Origin: an uncultured Clostridium sp.
Lineage (GTDB): Bacteria > Bacillota > Clostridia > Lachnospirales > Lachnospiraceae
Reading direction: 5' to 3'
Length of the DNA stretch: 15,236 nucleotides
Assembly: GCA_900544905.1 (NCBI GenBank)
Contig: UQXF01000085.1
Location: 1-15,236, forward strand
Every line of letters starts with the position of its first letter. The stretch's first letter is position 1. The notes below the pieces were generated by a model. That model saw only the letters and a program-made list of their open reading frames with translations, had not been told where the DNA came from and did no database searches. Below are positions 1 through 6,919 of this stretch, piece by piece. Made by a program: the position numbers and the translations under genes.

Positions 1-48
1 TCTACACGCGTAAGATCGTCGGCAGCGTCAGATGTGTATAAGAGACAG
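1..48 (+). other. Nextera library adapter with i5 index (sequencing artefact)
   Basis: This is not genomic DNA. Positions 1-7 match the end of the Illumina P5 arm (TCTACAC). Positions 8-15 (GCGTAAGA) sit exactly where the i5 index belongs and match, from memory, a standard Nextera i5 index. Positions 16-29 are TCGTCGGCAGCGTC, and 30-48 are the 19-bp Tn5 mosaic end AGATGTGTATAAGAGACAG. The mosaic end should not be read as a natural Tn5 or insertion-sequence end. Genomic sequence begins at 49. Confidence 0.98.
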
Positions 49-148
49 CAATATGCAGAGAATATTATAAGAGCTATATGGAATTTAAATGAAAATAATT
101 GCAAAACAAAATAACCTGACGTAAAATAAAAGACAAGAGGTGAGAATT

Positions 149-1426
149 ATGAAAATACAAAAAATGATACGATATGGAATAACTTTATTTGCAATATGCG
201 CAGTCTGTATACTGCCGGACACGAAAGCTCTGGCAAGGACCTCCACAACAAGGGTTCTTCCAACAGATGTGGCAACCGCATCCAGGGGTAATGTGCTGAT
301 GGGATTAGAGGGCAGCTTTGCCAATGATGTGCAAAATGCAGTTAACCGTGTAAATGCAATCCGCAAGGAGGCTTGTCAGAAGGGATATCCTGACCCAAGG
401 GACCCTGACCGCAAGCTGACGATGAATGACTATGTACCAATTAAATGGTCCTCTGACCTTGAGTTTATTGCACGAATCCGGGCTGCAGAGGCAGCAATCT
501 ATCCACAGCATGAAAGACCCACAGGAGCAAGCTGCTTTGACATTGCAGCTCCTAATGGCGTCACCTCCTACGCAGAGGTTCTCGCCTGGGGAGCAGACAC
601 CATTACCGGCTCGGTAAACATGTGGTACACCGAAAAAAGCACCTGGGTGAAACAGGGACAGGGTGTAACCGGACATTACACAAGTATGATTAATCCGGCT
701 ACTACCTATATGGGAATGGCGAACTTTGACGGTACCGGGGCTGGCGAATTTACCAATGAGGACTGGGTAGCATTTGACTTTGCGGATGGAACTGTCATCA
801 AAATGGACACCGCTCCTTTAAGCAGTGCCAAAAACATCATACAGACCATAGAGGTTCCCGCCTCCTCCCTGTCAAAAGCAAAAATTGTGGCAATGCCGGG
901 CTATACGAAAAAGACAAGCCTTAGCAAAAATGCAACGGTACAATACAATCTCGTAAGAACCTATCATTCATACGGAGAACTGCAGGTACTGGGAGATATC
1001 AGCTGGAGCTCCTCCAATTCCAGTGCAGTATCCGTAAACCAGAGTGGAAAGGCAAAAGCGTCAGGCTATGGCAAGGCAGTCATAAAAGCGGTAAGCAGTT
1101 CTGGTGTTTCTGCCTCTGTCAGCGTTCAGGTTCCGGTTAAGGTAGCGGCTACCTCCATAACCAAAATCACAGCCGGCAAAAAAAAGCTTACCATAACCTG
1201 CAAGAAAAAAACCGTGGATGGTTACGAGGTACAATGCTCCACAAAGAAGAATTTTAAATCCGGCGTCAAGAAGAAAGTTGTTGCCGGCAAGGGAAAAACA
1301 AAGATAACAATCACAAAATTAAAGGCAAAGAAAAAATACTATGTCCGTGTAAGGTCTTATAAGCTTATAAATGGAAAGAAGTATTACTCCTCCTGGTCAA
1401 AGGTAAAGACCAAAAAAACATCCTAA
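149..1426 (+). CDS. Secreted CAP (SCP/PR-1-like) domain protein with Ig-like and Lys-rich C-terminal modules
   Basis: A 425-aa exported protein of unknown substrate. Residues 1-29 form a signal peptide: KIQK basic start, hydrophobic stretch about 9-22, A-L-A cleavage site before R30. Residues about 57-225 form a CAP domain, whose expected pocket residues are visible as H121 (in HERPTG), E143 (in SYAEVLAWG) and H176 (in TGHYTSMI). Residues about 250-335 resemble a bacterial Ig-like (Big_2) domain with a W-S-S-S-N-S-S core. The last 90 residues are extremely lysine-rich and look like a fibronectin-III-type fold (G-Y-E-V-Q, Y-Y-V-R-V-R, W-S-K-V motifs). No LPxTG or transmembrane anchor is seen, so it may be released or held by charge on the wall. 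The ATG at 149 is preferred over the in-frame GTG at 140 because AAGAGGTG lies 6 nt upstream of it. Its stop overlaps that of the convergent RT gene. CAP proteins are common in Clostridia, but their biochemical role is poorly defined. Confidence 0.9.
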   Translation: MKIQKMIRYGITLFAICAVCILPDTKALARTSTTRVLPTDVATASRGNVLMGLEGSFANDVQNAVNRVNAIRKEACQKGYPDPRDPDRKLTMNDYVPIKWSSDLEFIARIRAAEAAIYPQHERPTGASCFDIAAPNGVTSYAEVLAWGADTITGSVNMWYTEKSTWVKQGQGVTGHYTSMINPATTYMGMANFDGTGAGEFTNEDWVAFDFADGTVIKMDTAPLSSAKNIIQTIEVPASSLSKAKIVAMPGYTKKTSLSKNATVQYNLVRTYHSYGELQVLGDISWSSSNSSAVSVNQSGKAKASGYGKAVIKAVSSSGVSASVSVQVPVKVAATSITKITAGKKKLTITCKKKTVDGYEVQCSTKKNFKSGVKKKVVAGKGKTKITITKLKAKKKYYVRVRSYKLINGKKYYSSWSKVKTKKTS

Positions 1427-2631
1427 CGTCTTACAAGGGGATAGTTATAGTATTCATGCACCAGACTCCGGTAGCCCCACTGCTTCATCTGTTCATAGGA
1501 AATGCGGTAATTTCCCTTGTAATGCCTTCCTGTCACACAGTACCGGATATACTGCTGCATGCAGGCATCTATCTCCTTCAAACCGGCAACCGTTGTCAGG
1601 TTCGGAAAAAACCACCGGCTCCAGCAAAAATCCGTTCCCTCTCCCTTATCAAAAAATTTGTGATTCATTGCCCGGATAAAGCCCTTTGCCGCCTTCTCAC
1701 CGGATAAGCCCTTTTTTGCCTGCCATCTCCGGAGGGCATGGGCTTTCCGTTTGATTTTCCCCTTTATTTTCTTCTTTGTATTCTCTGACAAATCCACCCT
1801 GCCATTCTGATAGCAGAAGCCAAGAAATTCCCAGAGCTCCCCGGGCTGGCTGATATGAACCTTTTGGGGATTCAGGGTTAAATGCAGTCCTTCTACCCAT
1901 TCATATAATTCCCTTTGAAGTTCTTCCAGCTCTTCTCTGGTATCGGCAAAAACCAGAATGTCATCCGAATACCGGAAATAAAGATTTCCCCTGTTTTCAA
2001 AATACCAGTCCATCTCCATTAAATATACATTGGCAAAAAACGGGGAAACCGGCGTGCCTGCCATGGCACCTCTCTTTTCGGAGATAATTTCTTCTCCTGC
2101 CAGCGCCTTATCCTCTGTTAAAAGTCTTTCAAACAACCGGAATACCCTGCCATCCTTTTCCCTTAGAAATTCCAGCTTATGTACCAGTACCGGAACATCT
2201 ATGGAATTAAAATAGTCATGGATATCTATCTTCAGGCAGTATTTTCCTGAAATTCCCTTTGTTGTACGGATTCTTTTTATCGCATCCTTCACACCATAAC
2301 TTCTACGGAAGGCATAACAGTTTGCCGCAAATAAAGCATCATACCGGTACAATGAAAAAGCAATCGCTTTTAACACGATATTAAATTCCTCCGGAAAGGA
2401 ATACACCACTCTTTTTCTGGACACACCGCCCTTGTTAACCTCCTTTTTCACAGGTAAGGGAAGCTTTGCCTGCGGATTTTCAATGGAGTGCAGAATTTCG
2501 ATATATTTTTCCTCTCTTATATATTTCTCCAGCTTCTCCTGTTCCGGCTTAGATAAATGCTGCTTTTCGATTTTATGCTGTAAAAATTCCTGCCAGGTCT
2601 CCGGCAGATACAGCGCATCCAATATCTCCAT
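1423..2631 (-). CDS. Stand-alone reverse transcriptase (group II-like / unassigned RT lineage)
   Basis: A predicted 402-aa RNA-directed DNA polymerase. Visible RT motifs in order are: finger region R-K-R-V-V-Y-S-F-P near residue 75; palm motif K-I-D-I-H-D-Y-F-N-S-I-D near 135-146 with the first catalytic Asp; A-G-T-P-V-S-P at 191-197; the active-site box Y-S-D-D at 221-224; N-P-Q-K-V and E-F-L-G-F in the motif 6/7 area. A basic thumb-like C-terminus of about 120 residues follows. No endonuclease, Cas1, nitrilase or HEPN fusion is visible. The G-x-P-x-S-P box argues against a diversity-generating retroelement RT, which usually ends in S-Q. No group II intron RNA domain V was recognised nearby. 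The ATG at 2631 has AAAGGG 5 nt upstream; a TTG at 2646 is an alternative. The upstream DNA is highly structured. It could be a domesticated intron RT, a phage-defence RT or a retron-type enzyme, and the family cannot be assigned from sequence reading alone. Confidence 0.9.
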   Translation of the reverse strand: MEILDALYLPETWQEFLQHKIEKQHLSKPEQEKLEKYIREEKYIEILHSIENPQAKLPLPVKKEVNKGGVSRKRVVYSFPEEFNIVLKAIAFSLYRYDALFAANCYAFRRSYGVKDAIKRIRTTKGISGKYCLKIDIHDYFNSIDVPVLVHKLEFLREKDGRVFRLFERLLTEDKALAGEEIISEKRGAMAGTPVSPFFANVYLMEMDWYFENRGNLYFRYSDDILVFADTREELEELQRELYEWVEGLHLTLNPQKVHISQPGELWEFLGFCYQNGRVDLSENTKKKIKGKIKRKAHALRRWQAKKGLSGEKAAKGFIRAMNHKFFDKGEGTDFCWSRWFFPNLTTVAGLKEIDACMQQYIRYCVTGRHYKGNYRISYEQMKQWGYRSLVHEYYNYPLVRR

Positions 2632-2733
2632 ATAATCCCTTTCCAAATATAACGCACCCCTTTAGAGGATATTTTATACACAAACATCTGTACCGCTCAT
2701 GGTTTCAAAAATCAGCTCCACATATACAAGATA

Positions 2734-2820
2734 GAATCCCGCTTTGCGAGATTCTCCGCCTGCGGCGGGTCGCCTCAGCGACATTTTTCTCCCATCCGCC
2801 GCAGTGCGATCCTCACGGAG
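2734..2820 (-). repeat. Nested multi-stem inverted-repeat block upstream of the RT gene
   Basis: Three nested or adjacent stems are visible. An outer 5-bp pair CTCCG/CGGAG (2754-2758 with 2816-2820) encloses a perfect 9-bp pair CTGCGGCGG/CCGCCGCAG (2760-2768 with 2796-2804). That pair in turn encloses a perfect hairpin GTCGC-CTCA-GCGAC (2769-2782). Next to it is a further hairpin GAATCCCGC-TTT-GCGAGATTC with one mismatch (2734-2754). The GC-rich stems stand out from the AT-rich surroundings. Minus-strand translation across the block gives an open 60-codon frame (2674-2856) without a ribosome site, judged spurious. The block is either part of a dispersed intergenic repeat or a structured RNA transcribed with the RT gene. 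Confidence 0.6.
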
Positions 2821-2822
2821 TG

Positions 2823-2891
2823 TTTTTATATCATAGGAAATTATATACTTTACCACTTTAGCAGAACAAGCCCTGTCCTATGATATAAAAA
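2823..2891. repeat. Perfect 16-bp inverted repeat, 37-bp spacer
   Basis: TTTTTATATCATAGGA at 2823-2838 is the exact reverse complement of 2876-2891. The arms end in A/T runs, as in a small terminal-inverted-repeat element or a long RNA hairpin. The repeat directly abuts the nested stem block on one side and the hairpin at 2889-2931 on the other. No flanking target-site duplication was recognised. A palindromic mobile remnant (MITE-like) or a structured RNA are the leading explanations. Confidence 0.65.
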
Positions 2892-2931
2892 AGACCCCGC
2901 CTTTTTGCAAACGCACAAAGCGAAGTCTTTT
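2885..2931 (-). terminator. Candidate intrinsic terminator reading leftwards (possibly bidirectional)
   Basis: AAAAGAC (2889-2895) pairs with GTCTTTT (2925-2931), and CGC (2898-2900) with GCG (2920-2922), giving an interrupted stem. Read on the minus strand, the stem is followed by a T run of about six. Read on the + strand it is followed by a weaker T-rich stretch. It would end transcripts coming from the 190-aa gene before they reach the RT gene. Its A/T arm overlaps the end of the 16-bp inverted repeat, so it may instead be part of that element. Confidence 0.45.
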
Positions 2932-3227
2932 CTTTCCAGACGCCCGGCATCTGCCAGACGCAAAAAGAGAAAATGCTTTGAAGGAATGAAAGCGTGCTTC
3001 ATTCTACCAGACTGAACATACCCATGCCGCCTGCAAAGCCTTTAAGACCTGCTCTCGCAAATCATAAATGGATATGCTTCATCCATCACAGGCGCAGCTT
3101 CCGCTGCTTTTCTCTTTTTCTATATACCATTACGGAGCTGCCAGAAAAGTCCAAAAAAGAACCCCTTAATATTTTTTTCAGCCCTGTAAACAGTATCCTG
3201 CAATTCTAAAAATCAATCGGTTAAGCT
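2932..3227. other. Intergenic stretch without a supported gene
   Basis: About 300 bp with no frame carrying both a ribosome site and a plausible protein. Two copies of the octamer CCAGACGC occur at 2936-2943 and 2954-2961. A short perfect hairpin GCAGC-TTCC-GCTGC (3094-3107) is followed on the + strand by a T-rich stretch. On the minus strand, short open stretches with coding-like composition are broken by stops (for example one reading G-F-A-G-G-M-G-M-F-S-L-V-E near 3001-3050). That pattern fits a decayed or repeat-derived segment. No convincing terminator directly follows the stop at 3228. Confidence 0.4.
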
Positions 3228-3800
3228 TTATACCAGCTGCTCCCGGATTCTCTGCTCCATGTAATCCTCCTCATTTGGAAGATATTCAAAAAAGTCTAAC
3301 ATCTTCACCCCATTGGCATCACAATATTCTTTAATCTGCCGGTTTGCCACACGGCTGTACATACCATAATCCCACCACAGGCGAATCATCAGCACTCTGT
3401 TACCGCCCTTATAGATTCCATAGGTAATACTCTCCGGCTTACAATAGCAGCCGCCGCGGGCATATATCTCCCTGCCAAATTCCTGCTCCAATTCATCCGG
3501 CGAAATCGTTTTGCGAAGCTCATAATTTCCTGCATTTTGTAAGATATCCTGAAGCTTCTCCTCAAAGCTTTTTTCCGGAACCTGGGATTTTTTCCCATGA
3601 TTGGACATTCCTCTCCGGCTTCCCGGCTCCTCCCACGTATCCTGTTCATTTAATCCCGCAACAGAGGACACCGCCGATTTGACACTGCGGAAGGTCTCTC
3701 CAATCTCATTGTCACCATTCACCACATCCGAAAGCTTATCGGATACCACATCGCCAAGCGCCTTCGCACCTCTATCCAGTAGTTTGTCAAATAACCCCAT
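3228..3800 (-). CDS. Hypothetical protein, amphipathic N-terminus, unrecognised C-terminal domain
   Basis: A 190-aa protein that I do not recognise. It starts M-G-L-F-D-K-L-L-D-R-G-A-K-A-L, an amphipathic helix-like segment rich in Asp, Lys and Leu. A low-complexity polar linker follows at about residues 45-80. The C-terminal part from about 85 to 190 appears globular, with aromatic clusters (L-W-W-D-Y-G-M-Y, D-F-F-E-Y-L-P-N-E-E-D-Y) and cysteines in G-G-C-Y-C. There is no signal peptide or membrane segment, so it is probably cytosolic. ATG 3800 is chosen over TTG 3806 because GGGAGG lies 6 nt upstream. It has its own strong promoter (TTGAAA-17-TATAAT) in the 109-bp gap after valS, so it is probably monocistronic. 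Confidence 0.8.
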   Translation of the reverse strand: MGLFDKLLDRGAKALGDVVSDKLSDVVNGDNEIGETFRSVKSAVSSVAGLNEQDTWEEPGSRRGMSNHGKKSQVPEKSFEEKLQDILQNAGNYELRKTISPDELEQEFGREIYARGGCYCKPESITYGIYKGGNRVLMIRLWWDYGMYSRVANRQIKEYCDANGVKMLDFFEYLPNEEDYMEQRIREQLV

Positions 3801-3841
3801 ACTCAACCTCCCTCATTAAACTGCTTGTAAATTTATTTAAT

Positions 3842-3870
3842 ATTATAAAAAAATTTACCGTTTTTTTCAA
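3842..3870 (-). promoter_or_regulatory. Sigma-A type promoter of the 190-aa gene
   Basis: On the minus strand, TTGAAA (3870-3865) is followed after exactly 17 bp by a perfect TATAAT (3847-3842). The spacer is A/T-rich. Transcription would start near 3835, giving a leader of about 35 nt before the ATG at 3800. Confidence 0.75.
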
Positions 3871-3909
3871 CATAATTCTATTGCTTACCTGAAAAGAACA
3901 CTGCATCCA

Positions 3910-6555
3910 TTATCTTCCAAGCTGTGCAAGTCTCTCCTCCACCGTTGCAAGCATACCTGTATATTTCTCCAGCTTCGCCTTCTCCTCTTCAATCTTGGAG
4001 GCAGGAGCCTTGCCCACAAAGTTCGGATTGTTGAGCATTCCGTTACAGCGCTTAATCTCTCCCTCTAAACGTTTCTGCTCCTTCTTAAGACGCTCAATTT
4101 CCTTTTCAATATCTACCAGCTCTGCAAACGGCATATAAACCACTGCATCATGAATCACCGTTGACACAGCATCCTCTGCAATTCCGGTCTTATCTGCCTG
4201 AATTATTACCTCAGAAGCAAATCCCAGGGTGGCAAAGAAAACCTTTGCGTCCTCAAAAATGCTGCGAACCTCCTCCTTTTCGGAAACAACATAAACCGTT
4301 GCCTTTTTGCTGTTTGGCACGTTCATCTCTGCCCGGAGGTTCCGGATTCCCCGGACCGCATCCTTAATGGTATCCACCGCCTTTTCATCCTTCTCAAAGT
4401 TCCATTCATCCTTAAATTCAGGCCATGCAGAAATCATAATGGACTCCTCTTCGTCCTGTAAATTGGTGAAAATCTCCTCCGTCACAAATGGCATATACGG
4501 ATGAAGCAGCTTTAATGCATTGATTAATACGGTCTTTAACGTCCAGAGCGCTGCAGCCTTGGTCTCGTCCTCATCATTGTAAAGTCTTGGTTTTACCATC
4601 TCAATGTACCAGTCACAGAATTCCTCCCAGATAAAATCATATACCTTGGAGGCTGCAATACCCAGCTCGAATTTATCAAGGTTTTCCGTCATATCCTTTG
4701 CAAGGGTGTTCACCTTGGATAAAATCCAGCGGTCTGCCAGAGTCAGTTTACCGAGGTCAACATCCTTCACATCTGCCTTTTCAATATTCATCATGATGAA
4801 ACGGGAAGCATTCCAGACCTTGTTGGCAAAGTTACGGCTTGCCTCCACTCTCTCCCAGTAGAAACGCATATCGTTACCCGGTGCATTTCCGGTAATCAGC
4901 GTAAACCGCAGTGCATCGGCACCATATTTATCAATAACCTCCAACGGGTCAATACCATTTCCTAAAGACTTCGACATCTTTCTGCCCTGGTCATCCCTTA
5001 CGAGACCATGGAATAATACGGTATGGAATGGCAGCTTTCCGGTCTGCTCTAAGGAAGAGAACACCATACGGATTACCCAGAAGAAAATGATATCATATCC
5101 CGTTACCAGTACATCTGTCGGGAAGAAATAATCCATTTCCTCTGTCTTTTCCGGCCATCCAAGGGTTGAAAATGGCCATAATGCGGAAGAAAACCAGGTA
5201 TCCAGTGTATCCGAATCCTGCTTCATGTTGGAAGAACCGCATTTCGGACAGGTGCAGACAGCTTCCTTAGATACGGTAATCTCACCACAATCCTGACAGT
5301 AATAAGCCGGAATCCGGTGTCCCCACCACAACTGACGGGATATGCACCAGTCGCGGATATTTTCAAGCCAGTTATAGTAGTTCTTATTCATACGCTCCGG
5401 AATCAGCTTAAGCTCGCCGCTCTTCACAGCCTCCAATGCCGGCTTTGCCATTTCCTCCATCTTTACAAACCACTGCGGCTTAATAAGCGGTTCCACCGTG
5501 GTCTTACAGCGGTCATGGGTACCGACATTGTGGCTGTGAGGAACCACCTTAACCAATAATCCTTCTGCCTCCAAATCCGCAACCATTGCCTTACGAGCCT
5601 CGTAACGGTCCATTCCTGCATACTTGCCGCCAAGGGCGTTAATCGTTGCATCATCATTCATGATGTTGATTTCCTCTAAATTATGGCGCTTTCCAACCTC
5701 AAAGTCATTTGGGTCGTGTGCAGGTGTAATCTTCACACAGCCGGTTCCAAATTCCTTATCTACATATGGGTCCGCAATCACCGGAATCTCACGGTCTGTA
5801 AGAGGAAGCTTCAACATCTTGCCGATGATATCCTGATATCTCTCATCCTCAGGATTGACTGCAACCGCTGTGTCACCTAACAAGGTCTCCGGACGGGTGG
5901 TGGCAATTTCTACATATCTGCCCTCTTCTCCCACAATCGGATAATTGATATGCCAGAAGAAACCGTCCTGGTCCACATGCTCCACCTCTGCGTCGGAAAT
6001 GGTGGTCTGGCACACCGGACACCAGTTAACGATTCGTGAACCTTTATAAATCCAGCCCTTTTCATAGAGCTTGCAAAATACTTCATTTACCGCATCATTG
6101 TTACCCTCGTCCATGGTAAAACGCTCTCTGTCCCAGTCGGCAGAAGAACCAAGCTTCTTTAACTGGTTGATGATACGTCCGCCGTACTCATCCTTCCACT
6201 CCCAGGCTTTCTCCAAAAAGCCCTCACGGCCAAGGTCCTCCTTGTCAATTCCCTTTTCCTTCAGGGATTCAATAATCTTAACCTCTGTCGCAATTGCCGC
6301 ATGGTCGGTTCCCGGCTGCCATAGTGCATTATAGCCCTGCATTCTCTTATAACGGATTAAGATATCCTGCATTGTATTGTCCAGGGCATGTCCCATGTGA
6401 AGCTGTCCGGTAATGTTTGGCGGCGGCATTACTATGGTAAACGGCTTCTTGCTGCGGTCTACCTCTGCATGAAAGTATTTTTTGTCTAACCAGTTTTTGT
6501 AAATTCTGTCTTCAATTTCTGAAGGATTATAATTTTTTTCTAACTCTTTTGGCAT
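3910..6555 (-). CDS. valS: Valyl-tRNA synthetase
   Basis: An 881-aa class I aminoacyl-tRNA synthetase that charges tRNA-Val with valine in the cytosol; the length is normal for bacterial ValRS. The HIGH motif appears as H-M-G-H at residues 53-56 after P-P-P-N-I-T-G. The editing domain carries T-T-R-P-E-T-L-L-G-D. A zinc-ribbon-like segment (C-Q-D-C with C-x-C-P-K-C) precedes the KMSKS motif at 526-530. The anticodon-binding domain follows (F-C-D-W-Y-I-E). The C-terminal 65 residues form the Lys/Glu-rich coiled-coil arm typical of ValRS, including N-P-N-F-V-G-K-A-P. The start at 6555 is supported by AAGGAGA 7 nt upstream; a longer frame to 6612 runs through the terminator of the leader and is rejected. 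Expression is controlled by the T-box leader directly upstream. Confidence 0.98.
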   Translation of the reverse strand: MPKELEKNYNPSEIEDRIYKNWLDKKYFHAEVDRSKKPFTIVMPPPNITGQLHMGHALDNTMQDILIRYKRMQGYNALWQPGTDHAAIATEVKIIESLKEKGIDKEDLGREGFLEKAWEWKDEYGGRIINQLKKLGSSADWDRERFTMDEGNNDAVNEVFCKLYEKGWIYKGSRIVNWCPVCQTTISDAEVEHVDQDGFFWHINYPIVGEEGRYVEIATTRPETLLGDTAVAVNPEDERYQDIIGKMLKLPLTDREIPVIADPYVDKEFGTGCVKITPAHDPNDFEVGKRHNLEEINIMNDDATINALGGKYAGMDRYEARKAMVADLEAEGLLVKVVPHSHNVGTHDRCKTTVEPLIKPQWFVKMEEMAKPALEAVKSGELKLIPERMNKNYYNWLENIRDWCISRQLWWGHRIPAYYCQDCGEITVSKEAVCTCPKCGSSNMKQDSDTLDTWFSSALWPFSTLGWPEKTEEMDYFFPTDVLVTGYDIIFFWVIRMVFSSLEQTGKLPFHTVLFHGLVRDDQGRKMSKSLGNGIDPLEVIDKYGADALRFTLITGNAPGNDMRFYWERVEASRNFANKVWNASRFIMMNIEKADVKDVDLGKLTLADRWILSKVNTLAKDMTENLDKFELGIAASKVYDFIWEEFCDWYIEMVKPRLYNDEDETKAAALWTLKTVLINALKLLHPYMPFVTEEIFTNLQDEEESIMISAWPEFKDEWNFEKDEKAVDTIKDAVRGIRNLRAEMNVPNSKKATVYVVSEKEEVRSIFEDAKVFFATLGFASEVIIQADKTGIAEDAVSTVIHDAVVYMPFAELVDIEKEIERLKKEQKRLEGEIKRCNGMLNNPNFVGKAPASKIEEEKAKLEKYTGMLATVEERLAQLGR

Positions 6556-6584
6556 AATTGTTCTCCTTTTCACACTGTTACAAT

Positions 6585-6618
6585 AAAAAACGCCCTTTAT
6601 CCAAATTGACAAAGGGCG
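6585..6618 (-). terminator. Intrinsic terminator of the valS T-box
   Basis: A perfect 8-bp stem (CGCCCTTT with AAAGGGCG) with a 12-nt loop is followed by six T on the minus strand, 30 nt before the valS ATG. It is the expression platform of the T-box leader and forms when charged tRNA-Val is abundant. Confidence 0.93.
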
Positions 6619-6824
6619 AATATTCGCGGTACCACCTTAATTTCTTACTTCTCTTATCCTGTAACGGGGACGAATCGTCATAACCTACATTGCGTTTCAT
6701 TTCTCAGTTATGCAGTTCAAAAGCTACCTTCAAAGTCTTCTTCTTGAAATAATCTTACAGCCTGCGGATTATTCTCTCTGGCAAGGAACGGCTTCTACTC
6801 CTCTTTCTCACAACCTTTTTAACT
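6585..6824 (-). promoter_or_regulatory. T-box riboswitch leader of valS
   Basis: The minus strand contains the T-box sequence AAGGTGGTACCGCG (6638-6625), which pairs with the NCCA end of uncharged tRNA. Downstream is an intrinsic terminator with stem CGCCCTTT/AAAGGGCG (6618-6611 with 6598-6591) and a six-T run (6590-6585). The 5' arm of this terminator, CGCCCTT, is also complementary to the AAGG of the T-box. The antiterminator and terminator therefore exclude each other, as in the known mechanism. In the Stem I region the minus strand reads GAAGGTAGC near 6731-6723. The GTA at 6727-6725 is a plausible valine specifier codon next to a closing helix (AGAAGC with GCTTTT). The valine assignment rests mainly on the downstream gene; the specifier is inferred without a full fold. 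Confidence 0.93.
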
Positions 6825-6830
6825 AGACTT

Positions 6831-6859
6831 AATATAAAATATCATTGAAAAAATGTCAA
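6831..6859 (-). promoter_or_regulatory. Promoter of the valS T-box transcript
   Basis: A perfect TTGACA (6859-6854) lies 17 bp before TATATT (6836-6831) on the minus strand. The start point would be near 6824, giving a leader of about 270 nt before the valS ATG. The -35 region overlaps a candidate divergent promoter for the small + strand gene. Confidence 0.85.
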
Positions 6860-6873
6860 GCGCCGAATATTTT
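6845..6873 (+). promoter_or_regulatory. Candidate divergent promoter for the small + strand genes
   Basis: TTGAAA (6845-6850) and TATTTT (6868-6873) are spaced 17 bp apart on the + strand. They overlap the -35 box of the valS promoter on the other strand. A TATAAA at 6893-6898 is an alternative -10, but it leaves almost no leader before the ribosome site at 6904-6912. No other promoter is seen before 6920. Confidence 0.45.
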
Positions 6874-6919
6874 TTCTTTTTCGGGGAGATGCTATAAAAA
6901 AAGAAAGGAAGGCTTTGCC

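Noticed and set aside
30..48. Tn5 mosaic end as evidence of a natural transposon
   Set aside because: It is embedded in a complete library adapter with index; the mirrored adapter is at the other end.
1150..2646. Diversity-generating retroelement (RT beside a surface protein)
   Set aside because: The RT has G-T-P-V-S-P, not the DGR-type S-Q box, and I saw no near-identical template/variable repeat pair between the CAP gene and the RT region.
2674..2856. 60-codon minus-strand frame as a gene
   Set aside because: It lacks a ribosome site and spans the GC-rich palindromes and one arm of the 16-bp inverted repeat; the coding appearance is best explained by repeat sequence.
1423..2935. Complete group II intron
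   Set aside because: No domain V/VI-like RNA or intron boundary was recognised downstream of the RT, and the RT stop abuts the CAP gene directly.
2994..3209. 71-codon + strand frame
   Set aside because: No ribosome site, composition unlike a folded protein, and it covers intergenic low-complexity sequence.
6556..6612. N-terminal extension of ValRS by 19 residues
   Set aside because: It would translate through the T-box terminator; the ATG at 6555 has a proper ribosome site and the usual ValRS N-terminus.
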